From Rhodobacter sp. (GTDB lineage Bacteria > Pseudomonadota > Alphaproteobacteria > Rhodobacterales > Rhodobacteraceae), in assembly GCA_013821825.1 (NCBI GenBank), contig PNJK01000008.1:27545-91544 (forward strand): a DNA stretch of 64,000 nucleotides. Direction: 5' to 3'. The notes under the pieces are model-generated. The model did no database searches. It had not been told where the DNA came from and saw only the letters and a program-made list of their open reading frames with translations. The translations under genes and the position numbers were made by a program. Below, piece after piece: positions 27,159 through 34,963 of the stretch (position 1 is its first letter; each line of letters starts with the position of its first letter).

Positions 27159-28415
27159 TCAGACAAGCGCCGCTAAGGCCGAGGCAAGTGCCGAAAGCCC
27201 AAGGACCCAGATCAATGACCAGTGCCGCCACAAGAGCGCAGCAGCCGCGAAGACCGCAATTGCGGCGGGCAGAAGCCGCAGGCTGGCGGGATCGGGCCAG
27301 GACAGGTACAGCGGGCCCAAAGTGACTTCAGGCACGCTGGAAAAAAGGACGTTCAGCGCAAACCACAAGGACAGGTTGGCGATCACCCCGACAACAGCCG
27401 CCGTAATCGCTGCCAGCCCGCCAGAAAGGCGCGGCATGTGGGTCAGCCGGTCGATGAACGGGGCACCGGTGAAGATGAAAAGGAAAGACGGGACGAAGGT
27501 CATCCACAGCGCGATTGCAGCGCCTGCGATTCCAAGGCTCCAGCCGCCGACTTGATGCGCAGCCATGAAGCCCACGAATTCGTTGACCAGGATCAGCGGC
27601 CCCGGCGTCGTCTCGGCCAGGCCCAGCCCGTCCATCATCTGCGTCAGCGTCAGCCAGCCTTTGTCCTCGACGACTTCCTGCGCCATCCATGCCAGCACGG
27701 CATAGGCGCCGCCGAAGGTCAGGATTGCCAGCTTGGAAAAGAAGATCCCGATCTCGGCCAGGCGTCCGGGAGCCAGCAGGACCAGCGCTCCAAGCGGGAT
27801 CAGCCAGATCGACAGCCAGACCGCGCCGGCCTTCAGCGACCGGACAAGGGCGGCAGGCGGAGGAGAAGCGGCCGGGTCCCGTGCCGGCGCCGAAGTTCGC
27901 AGGAATCCCCAGACCGCCGCCGTCAGGATCACCAGCGGAAACGGCAACTGGAACAGGAACAGCGCCGCGAAGGCGGCAACGGCGATGAGGTAGGATTCAC
28001 GCGATTTCAGCGCCCGGCGCGAGACGCGAATCAGCGCCTCGATCACGATGGCGATGACGGCGGCCTGCACGCCGGTAAACAGGGCAGCCACCAGCGGCAC
28101 ATCGCCGAAGGCCGCGTAGACCAGGCTCAGCGCCAGAACGACGAAAGCCCCCGGCAGCACGAAAAGGCCGCCGGCGATCAGCCCGCCCTTCACCCCGTGC
28201 AGCCGCCATCCGATCCAGGTGGCCAGCTGCATCGCCTCGGGCCCCGGCAAGAGCATGCAGAACGACAGGGCGCGCAGATAGTCGGGTTCGGTGACCCAGC
28301 GCTTTTCGTCCAGCACCACCTTGTGCATGAGCGCGATCTGGGCAGCGGGTCCGCCGAAGGACAGAAGACCGATCCGGGTGAAGGTGCGGATCAGCTCGGC
28401 CAGAGACGGGGTCAT
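27159..28415 (-). CDS. chrA: Chromate transporter ChrA
   Basis: The 418-residue membrane protein of the CHR family exports chromate, giving resistance. It is a two-domain (long) ChrA: each half starts with a conserved segment, RIGLLSFGGPAAQIALM near residue 14 and SKLAILTFGGAYAVLAWM near 235. Paired PGP motifs are also visible (LLPGPEAMQ and ETTPGPLILVNEFVGF). About ten helices are predicted. Its start overlaps the stop of chrB by four bases, so the two are co-translated. Confidence 0.94.
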   Translation of the reverse strand: MTPSLAELIRTFTRIGLLSFGGPAAQIALMHKVVLDEKRWVTEPDYLRALSFCMLLPGPEAMQLATWIGWRLHGVKGGLIAGGLFVLPGAFVVLALSLVYAAFGDVPLVAALFTGVQAAVIAIVIEALIRVSRRALKSRESYLIAVAAFAALFLFQLPFPLVILTAAVWGFLRTSAPARDPAASPPPAALVRSLKAGAVWLSIWLIPLGALVLLAPGRLAEIGIFFSKLAILTFGGAYAVLAWMAQEVVEDKGWLTLTQMMDGLGLAETTPGPLILVNEFVGFMAAHQVGGWSLGIAGAAIALWMTFVPSFLFIFTGAPFIDRLTHMPRLSGGLAAITAAVVGVIANLSLWFALNVLFSSVPEVTLGPLYLSWPDPASLRLLPAAIAVFAAAALLWRHWSLIWVLGLSALASALAALV

Positions 28416-29209
28416 TCACGGCGTCCTGCGGGCCAGTCGTGGCCTTCCTCGTGCCCGTCGCGGGCCCAGCGGTACAGCGCGTCGTAAACCGCGATTCCGG
28501 CGTCAAGCTGTTGCAGATCATCACGACACATTCGTGACATGCCGACCGAGAGCGCCAGAAGACCGGCCGCCTGCGGGGCAAGATCGTGCCGGTCGGTGTC
28601 GGCGGCGCGGATCACCAGCGCCATGCGGTCCAGCGCTTCGGTGTGCAGGTGGAAATCGTCCAGCAGCGCGTCGAAGGTGCAGGAGTCGCCCCGATGGCTG
28701 AAGGTCACGCCTTCGATGTCGAAGGGCAGTGCACCGAAGCGGTCGGCAACGGATTGGACCTCGGATGGGGCCACGAACAGGAAGCGGGCGGTCGGGTCGA
28801 TGAATCGGCGGATCAGCCATGGGCAGGCGATGCGGTCGATCTTGGGGCGGTGGCGGGTGACCCAAGGGGTGCCGCGGGCGGGCATGGCCGCCACGGGCAG
28901 CATCGGCAATCCTGCCGCCTGCCAGGCGAGGGTGCCGCCCTCAAGGACCTCGGCCTGCCAGCCGAGCGTGCGAAGCCAGGCGGCGGCCCCTTCGGAAAAC
29001 TTCCGGCCCTTGGTGCAAACGACGATGGCCCGGCCCGGCGGGTCGGTCAGGGCGGATATGGCATCGTGCGGCACCTGCCGTGAGGTAGGGATCAAGCAGG
29101 GTAGCGCGGCGACATCCTCATCAGTGCGGACGTCGAAAACGCTTGGAGCGTCGGGGGTGCCGATCAGGCGAAAGGCAGAGGCAGGGGTAATCTGGCCGAA
29201 CTGGGGCAT
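28412..29209 (-). CDS. chrB: Rhodanese-ChrB fusion, chromate resistance protein
   Basis: The 265-residue protein has two parts. Residues 1-105 form a rhodanese-like domain with a VCTKGRKFSEGAAAWLRTLGW loop whose Cys is in the active position. Residues 120-255 match the C-terminal ChrB domain (RHRPKIDRIACPWLIRRFIDPTARFLFV and FSHRGDSCTFDALL). ChrB proteins regulate or assist chromate resistance with ChrA. The typical N-terminal ChrB regulator domain is replaced here by rhodanese. The ATG at 29209 sits 9 bases after AAGG; the ATG at 29218 is an alternative. Confidence 0.88.
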   Translation of the reverse strand: MPQFGQITPASAFRLIGTPDAPSVFDVRTDEDVAALPCLIPTSRQVPHDAISALTDPPGRAIVVCTKGRKFSEGAAAWLRTLGWQAEVLEGGTLAWQAAGLPMLPVAAMPARGTPWVTRHRPKIDRIACPWLIRRFIDPTARFLFVAPSEVQSVADRFGALPFDIEGVTFSHRGDSCTFDALLDDFHLHTEALDRMALVIRAADTDRHDLAPQAAGLLALSVGMSRMCRDDLQQLDAGIAVYDALYRWARDGHEEGHDWPAGRRE

Positions 29210-29325
29210 GGGATGCATCCTTGGCAAAGGGTCAGGGATGCGACGCTTGGGCCGTGGCCTCACGGGGCGGACGCAGACCCCATGGAGCAAGGGGTAGGAG
29301 TATTGAACCGGCGGGTCAAGCGGCT

Positions 29326-29976
29326 TCAGCCGACAGGTTTGACGAGTTCCCGCAGCAGTTTCAGGCGCAGGGTTCGGGCATAGTCCTGCAAACCCCGCGC
29401 CGACATGACGAAACCGCCGGGGGTAATGACCCAGGCGCGGTAATAGCTGGTGATCGGAAAGGCCTGGCCAGGGTCTTCGATCGCGATGGCGTTGACCATG
29501 ACCCCGGCGGCAATTGCCTCTGACTTGGCGCGGGCATCGGTGTAGCCTGCGTTTTCCTGCCCGTCACCCGAGATGTCGACCACCAGCCGCTGGCAATCCG
29601 GGACGGCGGAAAACTGTGACAGCGCAAAGCGCAGGCCCTCTCCTACCGCCGTGTCGGACCCCTTGAAGGCGCGCGGCATCGCAGCGGCGCTGTCGGCGAA
29701 GCGGGTGACGTCGCGGTCTGTCAGCATCCTCTGCCAGGGCAGGACCAGCGTCTGCTGCGCGGCGCCCGACCATTGCACGACGGCAAGTGCCACCTGACCC
29801 CTGACGAGCGCCTCGGCAAGCTCGGGGTCGGTCAGAGCGGCTGCAAGCCCCTCGGTCTGCAGGATGTAATCACCGCCGTCGATCGAGCCAGACACGTCGA
29901 TGGCCAGAACAAGGGCCGTCTCACAGGCCACGGCGGGCCATGCGGTCAGGCAGGCAAGGCCAAGCACACGCAACAT
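29326..29976 (-). CDS. Exported DUF1194 von Willebrand factor A-like protein
   Basis: The 216-residue protein has a signal peptide (MLRVLGLACLTAWPAVA) followed by ETALVLAIDVSGSIDGGDYILQTEGLAAAL. That is a VWA domain with the metal-ion-dependent adhesion site DVSGS; a Thr (GSDTAVGEG) and an Asp (DISGDGQEN) complete the likely metal site. DUF1194 proteins are periplasmic and of unknown role. The gene stands alone, downstream of ssrA on the same strand. Confidence 0.85.
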   Translation of the reverse strand: MLRVLGLACLTAWPAVACETALVLAIDVSGSIDGGDYILQTEGLAAALTDPELAEALVRGQVALAVVQWSGAAQQTLVLPWQRMLTDRDVTRFADSAAAMPRAFKGSDTAVGEGLRFALSQFSAVPDCQRLVVDISGDGQENAGYTDARAKSEAIAAGVMVNAIAIEDPGQAFPITSYYRAWVITPGGFVMSARGLQDYARTLRLKLLRELVKPVG

Positions 29977-30044
29977 CTTCTGACGATGCGGGCAGAAACC
30001 GGGTCTGGCAAGAAAATTGGGAAGGTGCAGGTTTCTGTTGCCAG

Positions 30045-30345
30045 GTACCTGCGAACCCCGCCCTACGCGGCTAAGCGCAGGGACTTAGGTTTGATATTGC
30101 GAGCCGCTTACGCGGCCAGCGCCATCGGAGCACGGTTGTCATTGGCAACTGTGATCTTGGACCGATAACGGTGGTACCTCACCGAGCGAAAGCTGGCCTC
30201 TTTGGTCGTTCGTCGATCCTATTTCGGCCCCACACGCCCGCAATGAACGGGAAAGTCTGGTGGAGCCGCCGGGTACCGCCCCCGGGTCCGAGCCGATTAT
30301 TACAGGTGCGTTTATCGCCATAGTCGGAGTTGCCCCCGACAGGAC
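30045..30345 (-). ncRNA. ssrA: Two-piece (circularly permuted) tmRNA
   Basis: On the minus strand the tag frame reads ANDNRAPMALAA followed by TAA (30146-30108). The 5' end of the coding piece is GGGGCCGAAATAGGATCGACG starting at 30231, shortened here; it is the tmRNA D-loop opening. Its GGGGCCG (30231-30225) pairs with CGGCTCC before the ACCA end of an acceptor piece located upstream (3' end at 30258), the order seen in alphaproteobacterial permuted genes. The 26 bases between are the spacer removed by processing. A pseudoknot, CTAAG-TCC-CTGCG-CTTAG with CGCAG further on, lies after the tag. tmRNA rescues stalled ribosomes with SmpB. The outer ends are approximate. Confidence 0.93.
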
Positions 30346-30425
30346 CAATATAGGCAGGGCGAACCGGGCGCGCAAGGTCGGCCGGGGTCCTGACGGGCAA
30401 ACCGCCCACGCGCCTTGTCAGACGG

Positions 30426-32003
30426 TCACCTTTCGGTTTCGGCAGCACTCTTGCCGTTGCCCTCAATCTCACGCAAGGCGTGGTCCGCCAAGCCGACCCC
30501 CGCCTGATTCATCGTCAGATAGGTCTGTGTGGCCCCTGCCGCCCGCAAACGGGGAATGTGATCCTCATACAGCGCATGCGAGACGATGGGACCAGCAAAG
30601 CCCTTTCCGCGCAGGGCGCGTGCGGCATGTTCCTTGGCTTCGACATGGTCCATGGCCAGGATCGCCGCCTCAAGCTGTCCAAGTTCGAGCAGCCGCCAGA
30701 AGGCGGCATCCTCGACATCGGCGAACAGCACGTTGCGCCCGGCATCCCGGTGGGCCTTGACCTTGTAGAGGTCAGTCTCGATCCCGACGATGCGGTCGTT
30801 GAAGCCGGCAAGATGGTCGTAGGCCGCCGTTCCGGTTCGCCCCATGCCCAGAATCATGATCTGCGCCGTGCCCAGGTCGGCCGGAAGTTCGTCGCGGTGG
30901 ATTCTCGATGGCTCAAACCGCAGGAGGCCTGGTTCGAACCTGTCGAAGATGGCCTGTGCGCCTGCGTTCAATGGCGCCGAAAGCACGAAGGAAAGACTGA
31001 CCGCAAGGGCAAGCGGCATCAGCCAGTCAGGCAGGGCCGCTGCCGCCACGATCAGGCCGAATTCGCTGTAGGTGGTCAGGCTGGCCGCTGCCAGAAAGGC
31101 GGTGCGCGCCCTGAGACGGAAGACAAGCAGGATGAAGAAGAACAGCGCCCCCTTCAGTGGCAGAAGAAGCACCAGAATGCCTGCGAATATCAGATCCTGC
31201 GGGCCGGGAAGTCCCGACATGCCGATCTGCAGGAAGAAGCCGACCAGGAATACCTCCTTCATCGACCACAGCGCGTCCGAAAGCTCTTTCGCCCGCCGAT
31301 GCGTCGAGAGCATCAATCCCATCGCCAGGGCACCGATCTCGGCCCCAAGGCCAAGCCTGTCAAACCCCGCTCCGCCGACCACCACGGCGAACAGCAGGCC
31401 CATCAAGACCAGAAGCTCGTCACGGCCGACGACATCGACAAGCCGGAACATCACCGGGCGCAGGATTGGCAAGGCCAGCACCGAAAGGGCCCAAGGGGAG
31501 GGAACCTCTCCGCCCGAAACCCCAAGCACGCCAAGTGCGATGATATCCTGAACGACCAGAATACCGATCGCGGTCCGCCCGTAAAACGCGCCGATGTCGC
31601 GCTTTTCCTCAAGCATCTTGGCGGAAAAGACGGTGGACGAGAACGACAGGGCCACGGCCAGCACACCCGCCGTCTGCCAGTCAAGCCCAAGGGCAAGGCC
31701 CACGCCAACGGCGAACAACACCGAGATCATTGCGCAATGGATCAGCGCGCCGCCCACCACCTGAGGCTGCGTGATTTGTCCCAACCGCAGCTTAAGACCG
31801 ACAGCGAAAAGCAGAAGCAGCACACCAAGATGCCCGACAAGGTCAAGAACCTTGCCGGCGTCCTGGGGCAGGTCAAATTGCGGCCCCCCGATGTTGATCG
31901 CAAAACCGGCTGCAAGAAACCCGATCAGCGGCGGCAGACCGAACTGGCGGACCGCCAGGCCGAAGAAGAAGGCAAAACTGATGTAGACGACCTCGAAAGT
32001 CAT
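30426..32003 (-). CDS. Kef/YbaL-type cation:proton antiporter with TrkA-N domain
   Basis: The 525-residue protein has about 12 membrane helices of the CPA2 exchanger fold. The GHLGVLLLLFAVGLKLRLG and VALSFSSTVFSAKMLEEK segments carry core motifs. A cytoplasmic Rossmann domain follows from about residue 390 (QIMILGMGRTGTAAYDHLAGF, a GxGxxG nucleotide site). It is likely a K+/H+ antiporter gated by a nucleotide or thiol ligand. No KefF/KefG-like ancillary gene is next to it. The 3' end lies about 80 bases before the acceptor piece of ssrA on the same strand. Confidence 0.9.
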   Translation of the reverse strand: MTFEVVYISFAFFFGLAVRQFGLPPLIGFLAAGFAINIGGPQFDLPQDAGKVLDLVGHLGVLLLLFAVGLKLRLGQITQPQVVGGALIHCAMISVLFAVGVGLALGLDWQTAGVLAVALSFSSTVFSAKMLEEKRDIGAFYGRTAIGILVVQDIIALGVLGVSGGEVPSPWALSVLALPILRPVMFRLVDVVGRDELLVLMGLLFAVVVGGAGFDRLGLGAEIGALAMGLMLSTHRRAKELSDALWSMKEVFLVGFFLQIGMSGLPGPQDLIFAGILVLLLPLKGALFFFILLVFRLRARTAFLAAASLTTYSEFGLIVAAAALPDWLMPLALAVSLSFVLSAPLNAGAQAIFDRFEPGLLRFEPSRIHRDELPADLGTAQIMILGMGRTGTAAYDHLAGFNDRIVGIETDLYKVKAHRDAGRNVLFADVEDAAFWRLLELGQLEAAILAMDHVEAKEHAARALRGKGFAGPIVSHALYEDHIPRLRAAGATQTYLTMNQAGVGLADHALREIEGNGKSAAETER

Positions 32004-32128
32004 GGCGACCCGGACTCCTTGACCCCTTCAACCGTATGGGCAGCCCGGCACCTGCGCAACGACCAGGCTGCGCCAAACGCTTGTGAGGATTGCCCAATGC
32101 GGTTTTCTTCGGTGGCCGTAAACGAAAA

Positions 32129-32150
32129 CGCCCGGAACACTGCCCGGGCG
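32129..32150 (-). terminator. Rho-independent terminator after the PotD-like gene
   Basis: On the minus strand a seven-pair GC stem (CGCCCGG with CCGGGCG, eight-base loop) is followed directly by TTTTCGTTT. It sits 26 bases after the stop of the binding-protein gene at 32176. Confidence 0.75.
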
Positions 32151-32175
32151 CTTCCAGAAGATGTCGTCTGCCGGA

Positions 32176-33228
32176 TCAGAAGCCCGACTTGATCAGCTCG
32201 AACTCTTCCAGCATGCGGTCGCGCAGTTCGGTCGCGATCGGGGTCTGGAACAGGATCGTGGTATCGATCGGGTTTACATCAGCGGCAATAAGATCAGCCT
32301 CGGGGATCGCCGCCATGGCCGCGGCGTTCGAGTGCAAATAGCCGAAGTCTGCCAGCACGATCTTGGCGGAGTCCGGGCGCAGCCACGAGTTGATGAAGTC
32401 ATAGGCCTTGTCTTCCGAACCCGGCGCGTCCTTGAAGTTCACGTAGCCGCAGAACCAGGCCGAAGTGCCTTCGGCAGCCTGGCGCTGAAAGCCGATCGGA
32501 AGGCCTTCGCCGCGCATGATCGTCACACCGTCGTTCCAGGACCAGGACACCTGAACCTCGCCCGTGGCCATCAGCTGCGACAGTTCCGACGGGTCGGACC
32601 AGTAAGCGCGAACGTTCGGATGCACCTCGCGCAGCCAGGCGGCGGCGGCGGCGAACTGTTCGTCGGTCGTGGTGGACCAGTCGGTCACACCGGTAGCAAG
32701 CAGCGCCAGCGCCCAGACGTCATCGGTGTTGTCGGGCAGCGAGATGCGGCCCGCGTACTTCGGGTCCTTGAAGACGTTCAGGCTTGCAACATCCTCGGCC
32801 GGGACCGTTTCGGTATTGTAGGCCACGGCGGTGTAGGCTCCGTCGGTCGGGATGTACCAGACGCCTGCGTCATCCTTGAACACTGGCGAGGCCAGCATTC
32901 CCGGGCTGATATTGGCGAACTCGGGAATGCGGCTGACATCCCACGGCTCGATCAGGTCGGCTTCGCGATACTTGCTGACCATCTGCGAGCAAGGGTGAGC
33001 GACATCGGCCTTGAATCCGGAAGAAACCTTCTGGAACGCTTCGTCATCGTCGCCGAAGAACGCATAGGTCGGCGCTGAGCCGTATTTGGCGGAATACTCG
33101 GCGAAGAGCCCTTCGTTTTCCCAGCCAGCCCAGTCGAACACGATGAATTCGTGATCGGCAGCATTGGCTGCGACGGTCATTGCCAACACCGATGCGGCGC
33201 TGGTCAAAGCAAGGTGAGAACGGATCAT
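32176..33228 (-). CDS. Orphan spermidine/putrescine-type periplasmic binding protein
   Basis: The 350-residue exported protein (signal peptide SHLALTSAASVLAMTVAANA) opens with ADHEFIVFDWAGWENEGLFAEY, typical of PotD/PotF-like binding proteins. WYIPTDGAYTAVAYNTETV and the acidic residues near SELSQLMATGEVQVSWSWNDG mark the binding cleft. No pot permease or ATPase is adjacent and a terminator follows, so it works with a transporter encoded elsewhere. The ATG at 33228 has an excellent GAGGAGC ribosome-binding site. It diverges from a class V aminotransferase gene across 314 bases. The ligand, a polyamine or related compound, is inferred. Confidence 0.85.
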   Translation of the reverse strand: MIRSHLALTSAASVLAMTVAANAADHEFIVFDWAGWENEGLFAEYSAKYGSAPTYAFFGDDDEAFQKVSSGFKADVAHPCSQMVSKYREADLIEPWDVSRIPEFANISPGMLASPVFKDDAGVWYIPTDGAYTAVAYNTETVPAEDVASLNVFKDPKYAGRISLPDNTDDVWALALLATGVTDWSTTTDEQFAAAAAWLREVHPNVRAYWSDPSELSQLMATGEVQVSWSWNDGVTIMRGEGLPIGFQRQAAEGTSAWFCGYVNFKDAPGSEDKAYDFINSWLRPDSAKIVLADFGYLHSNAAAMAAIPEADLIAADVNPIDTTILFQTPIATELRDRMLEEFELIKSGF

Positions 33229-33542
33229 GGAAGCTCCTCGGTGCTGCGGTGGTCGACTGTGCGACCTTCCGTGGGACGGTGGTTCTGGCGGGGCACGGGA
33301 CAAGCGCCCGCACCGCTGTCGACAAAATTGGGCGGCATGGTCGAAAAGGACAAGCGAAATCTGCAGGGTTGGGCAAGAAATTTGATCAAAAATGGTCAAA
33401 TGCCGCAACTTCGGTCAATCCTCCCAGCCGGGATGGGATGGTTAGATCGCTTTTGCGATGGATTGGCGCGCCGCGAGGTCGGCGGCTGGTGCAGTTGACC
33501 GTGCCGGACAGCCAGTCCATCCATGGAGCAAAGGAGTCTTCC
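33229..33542. promoter_or_regulatory. Divergent control region with TTTGATCAAA palindrome
   Basis: This 314-base region has no gene. It contains TTTGATCAAA at 33381-33390 followed by a half-matching TGGTCAAA at 33393-33400. The same palindrome occurs at 53720-53729 ahead of a class III aminotransferase. It may be the operator of a regulator shared by the PotD-like gene and the aminotransferase that diverge from here. Confidence 0.5.
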
Positions 33543-34769
33543 ATGCAGCTTGACCTGAATTTCGTCCGGGCTCAGTTCCCCGCCTTTGCGTCGCCCGTTC
33601 TGTCGACCCATGCCTTCTTCGAGAATGCCGGCGGCAGCTATCCATGCGTTCAGGTCGTGGACCGACTGACCCGCTTCTACCGCGATCGCAAGGTGCAGCC
33701 CTATGGCCCCTATCCGGGTGCGCAGGCGGGCGGGGCCGAGATGGACGAGGCGCGCGACCGGTTGGCGGCAATGATGGGTGTGGCGTCGGACGAGGTGTCG
33801 TTCGGGCCCTCGACCAGCGCGAACACCTATGTGCTGGCGCAAGCCGTGCGGAAGTGGCTGGCGGGGACCGGCGGCGCGGTGGTGGTGACCGATCAGGACC
33901 ACGAGGCGAATTCCGGCGTCTGGCGGCGTCTGGCCGACGAAGGGATCGAGATCAGGGAATGGCCGGTCGACCGCGAGACCGGCTCGCTGCAAACGGCCGC
34001 TCTGGCGGCTTTGCTGGCGGACGGGCGGGTGAAGCTGGTCTGTTTCCCGCATTGTTCGAACGTCATTGCCGAGATCAACGATGTAGCGGCGATCTGTGCA
34101 ATGGCCCGGGATGCGGGCGCGCGGACGGTGGTGGACGGGGTCAGCTATGCTCCGCACGGGTTCCCGGATGTGCCGGGCCTTGGCTGCGACGTCTATCTGT
34201 TCTCGGCCTACAAGACTTACGGGCCGCATCAGGGGATCATGGTGATCCGCGAGGCTTTCGGGTTCGAACTGCCGGGGCAGGGGCATTTCTTCAACCATGG
34301 CACGCTTTACAAGCGGCATACCCCGGCCGGGCCGGACCATGCTCAGATCGCGGCCTGCGCCGGGATGGCGGATTACATCGACGCGCTGGCGGAGCGGCAC
34401 GGGGTGACGGGCGATGCGGTCGCGCGGAACCGGGGTGTTCACGACCTGATGCGGGCGCAGGAGGTGACGGTGATCCAGCCGCTGCTGGACTATCTGTCGG
34501 CGCGCAACGACCTCCGCTTGCTGGGCCCGCGCAACGCGGCCCTGCGGGCTCCGACGGTTGCAGTCGAACTGGACCGCGCGGCAGAACCGGTGTCGGAAGC
34601 CCTGGGGCGCAACGGGATCGCCTGCTGGGCAGGGGATTTTTATGCCGTTCGGCCACTGAGGGCGCTGGGGATCGACCTGGAAAAGGGCGTGCTGCGGATG
34701 AGCGCCGTCCACTACACCAGCAAGGACGAGGTGGCGCGGCTGATCGAGGCCCTTGAGCGGGTGCTCTGA
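33543..34769 (+). CDS. Class V aminotransferase / cysteine desulfurase-like enzyme
   Basis: The 408-residue PLP enzyme of fold type I carries its lysine in LFSAYKTYGPHQGIMV and the FFENAGGSYPC start typical of the cysteine-desulfurase-like family. DQDHEANSGVWRRL and VVDGVSYAPHG (the Asp that contacts the PLP ring) are also clear. I see no conserved active-site Cys loop of SufS/IscS, so an aminotransferase or lyase role is more likely. It faces the orphan PotD-like gene across a shared control region, suggesting it acts on the same amine or amino acid. The ATG at 33543 follows AAAGGAG. Confidence 0.82.
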   Translation: MQLDLNFVRAQFPAFASPVLSTHAFFENAGGSYPCVQVVDRLTRFYRDRKVQPYGPYPGAQAGGAEMDEARDRLAAMMGVASDEVSFGPSTSANTYVLAQAVRKWLAGTGGAVVVTDQDHEANSGVWRRLADEGIEIREWPVDRETGSLQTAALAALLADGRVKLVCFPHCSNVIAEINDVAAICAMARDAGARTVVDGVSYAPHGFPDVPGLGCDVYLFSAYKTYGPHQGIMVIREAFGFELPGQGHFFNHGTLYKRHTPAGPDHAQIAACAGMADYIDALAERHGVTGDAVARNRGVHDLMRAQEVTVIQPLLDYLSARNDLRLLGPRNAALRAPTVAVELDRAAEPVSEALGRNGIACWAGDFYAVRPLRALGIDLEKGVLRMSAVHYTSKDEVARLIEALERVL

Positions 34770-34870
34770 CGGCTGCGAAATCGAGCGCGTGCCGCGCGAA
34801 GACCCTTAGTGTCGCCTCTGCGCGTGAAGAACGCGCAACCGGCTTTGGCAAAGGGGGTATTCTGCCCCCA

Positions 34871-34908
34871 AACCCTTTGGGAATATTTGCAAAAAAGAGC
34901 AAAGGGTT
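34871..34908. repeat. Intergenic inverted repeat (AACCCTTTG / CAAAGGGTT)
   Basis: Nine-base arms, AACCCTTTG at 34871-34879 and CAAAGGGTT at 34900-34908, flank GGAATATTTGCAAAAAAGAG. The element lies between the aminotransferase and photolyase genes. Its core resembles GGGATATTTTTGCAGAGAGG near 39070, so the two may be members of one intergenic repeat family. Confidence 0.55.
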
Positions 34909-34911
34909 AAG

Positions 34912-34941
34912 TGATCCGCAGCTGGCAGCCGGGCGTATGCT
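34912..34941 (+). promoter_or_regulatory. Candidate RpoE (singlet-oxygen) promoter of the phr operon
   Basis: TGATCC at 34912-34917 matches the -35 element of the Rhodobacter sphaeroides RpoE/ChrR sigma factor. TATGCT begins 18 bases further on, at 34936, as a candidate -10. In R. sphaeroides phrA and its neighbouring CFA-synthase gene belong to this regulon, and both genes follow here. Confidence 0.55.
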
Positions 34942-34963
34942 AAGGGGACTGGGGATTGTGGGT

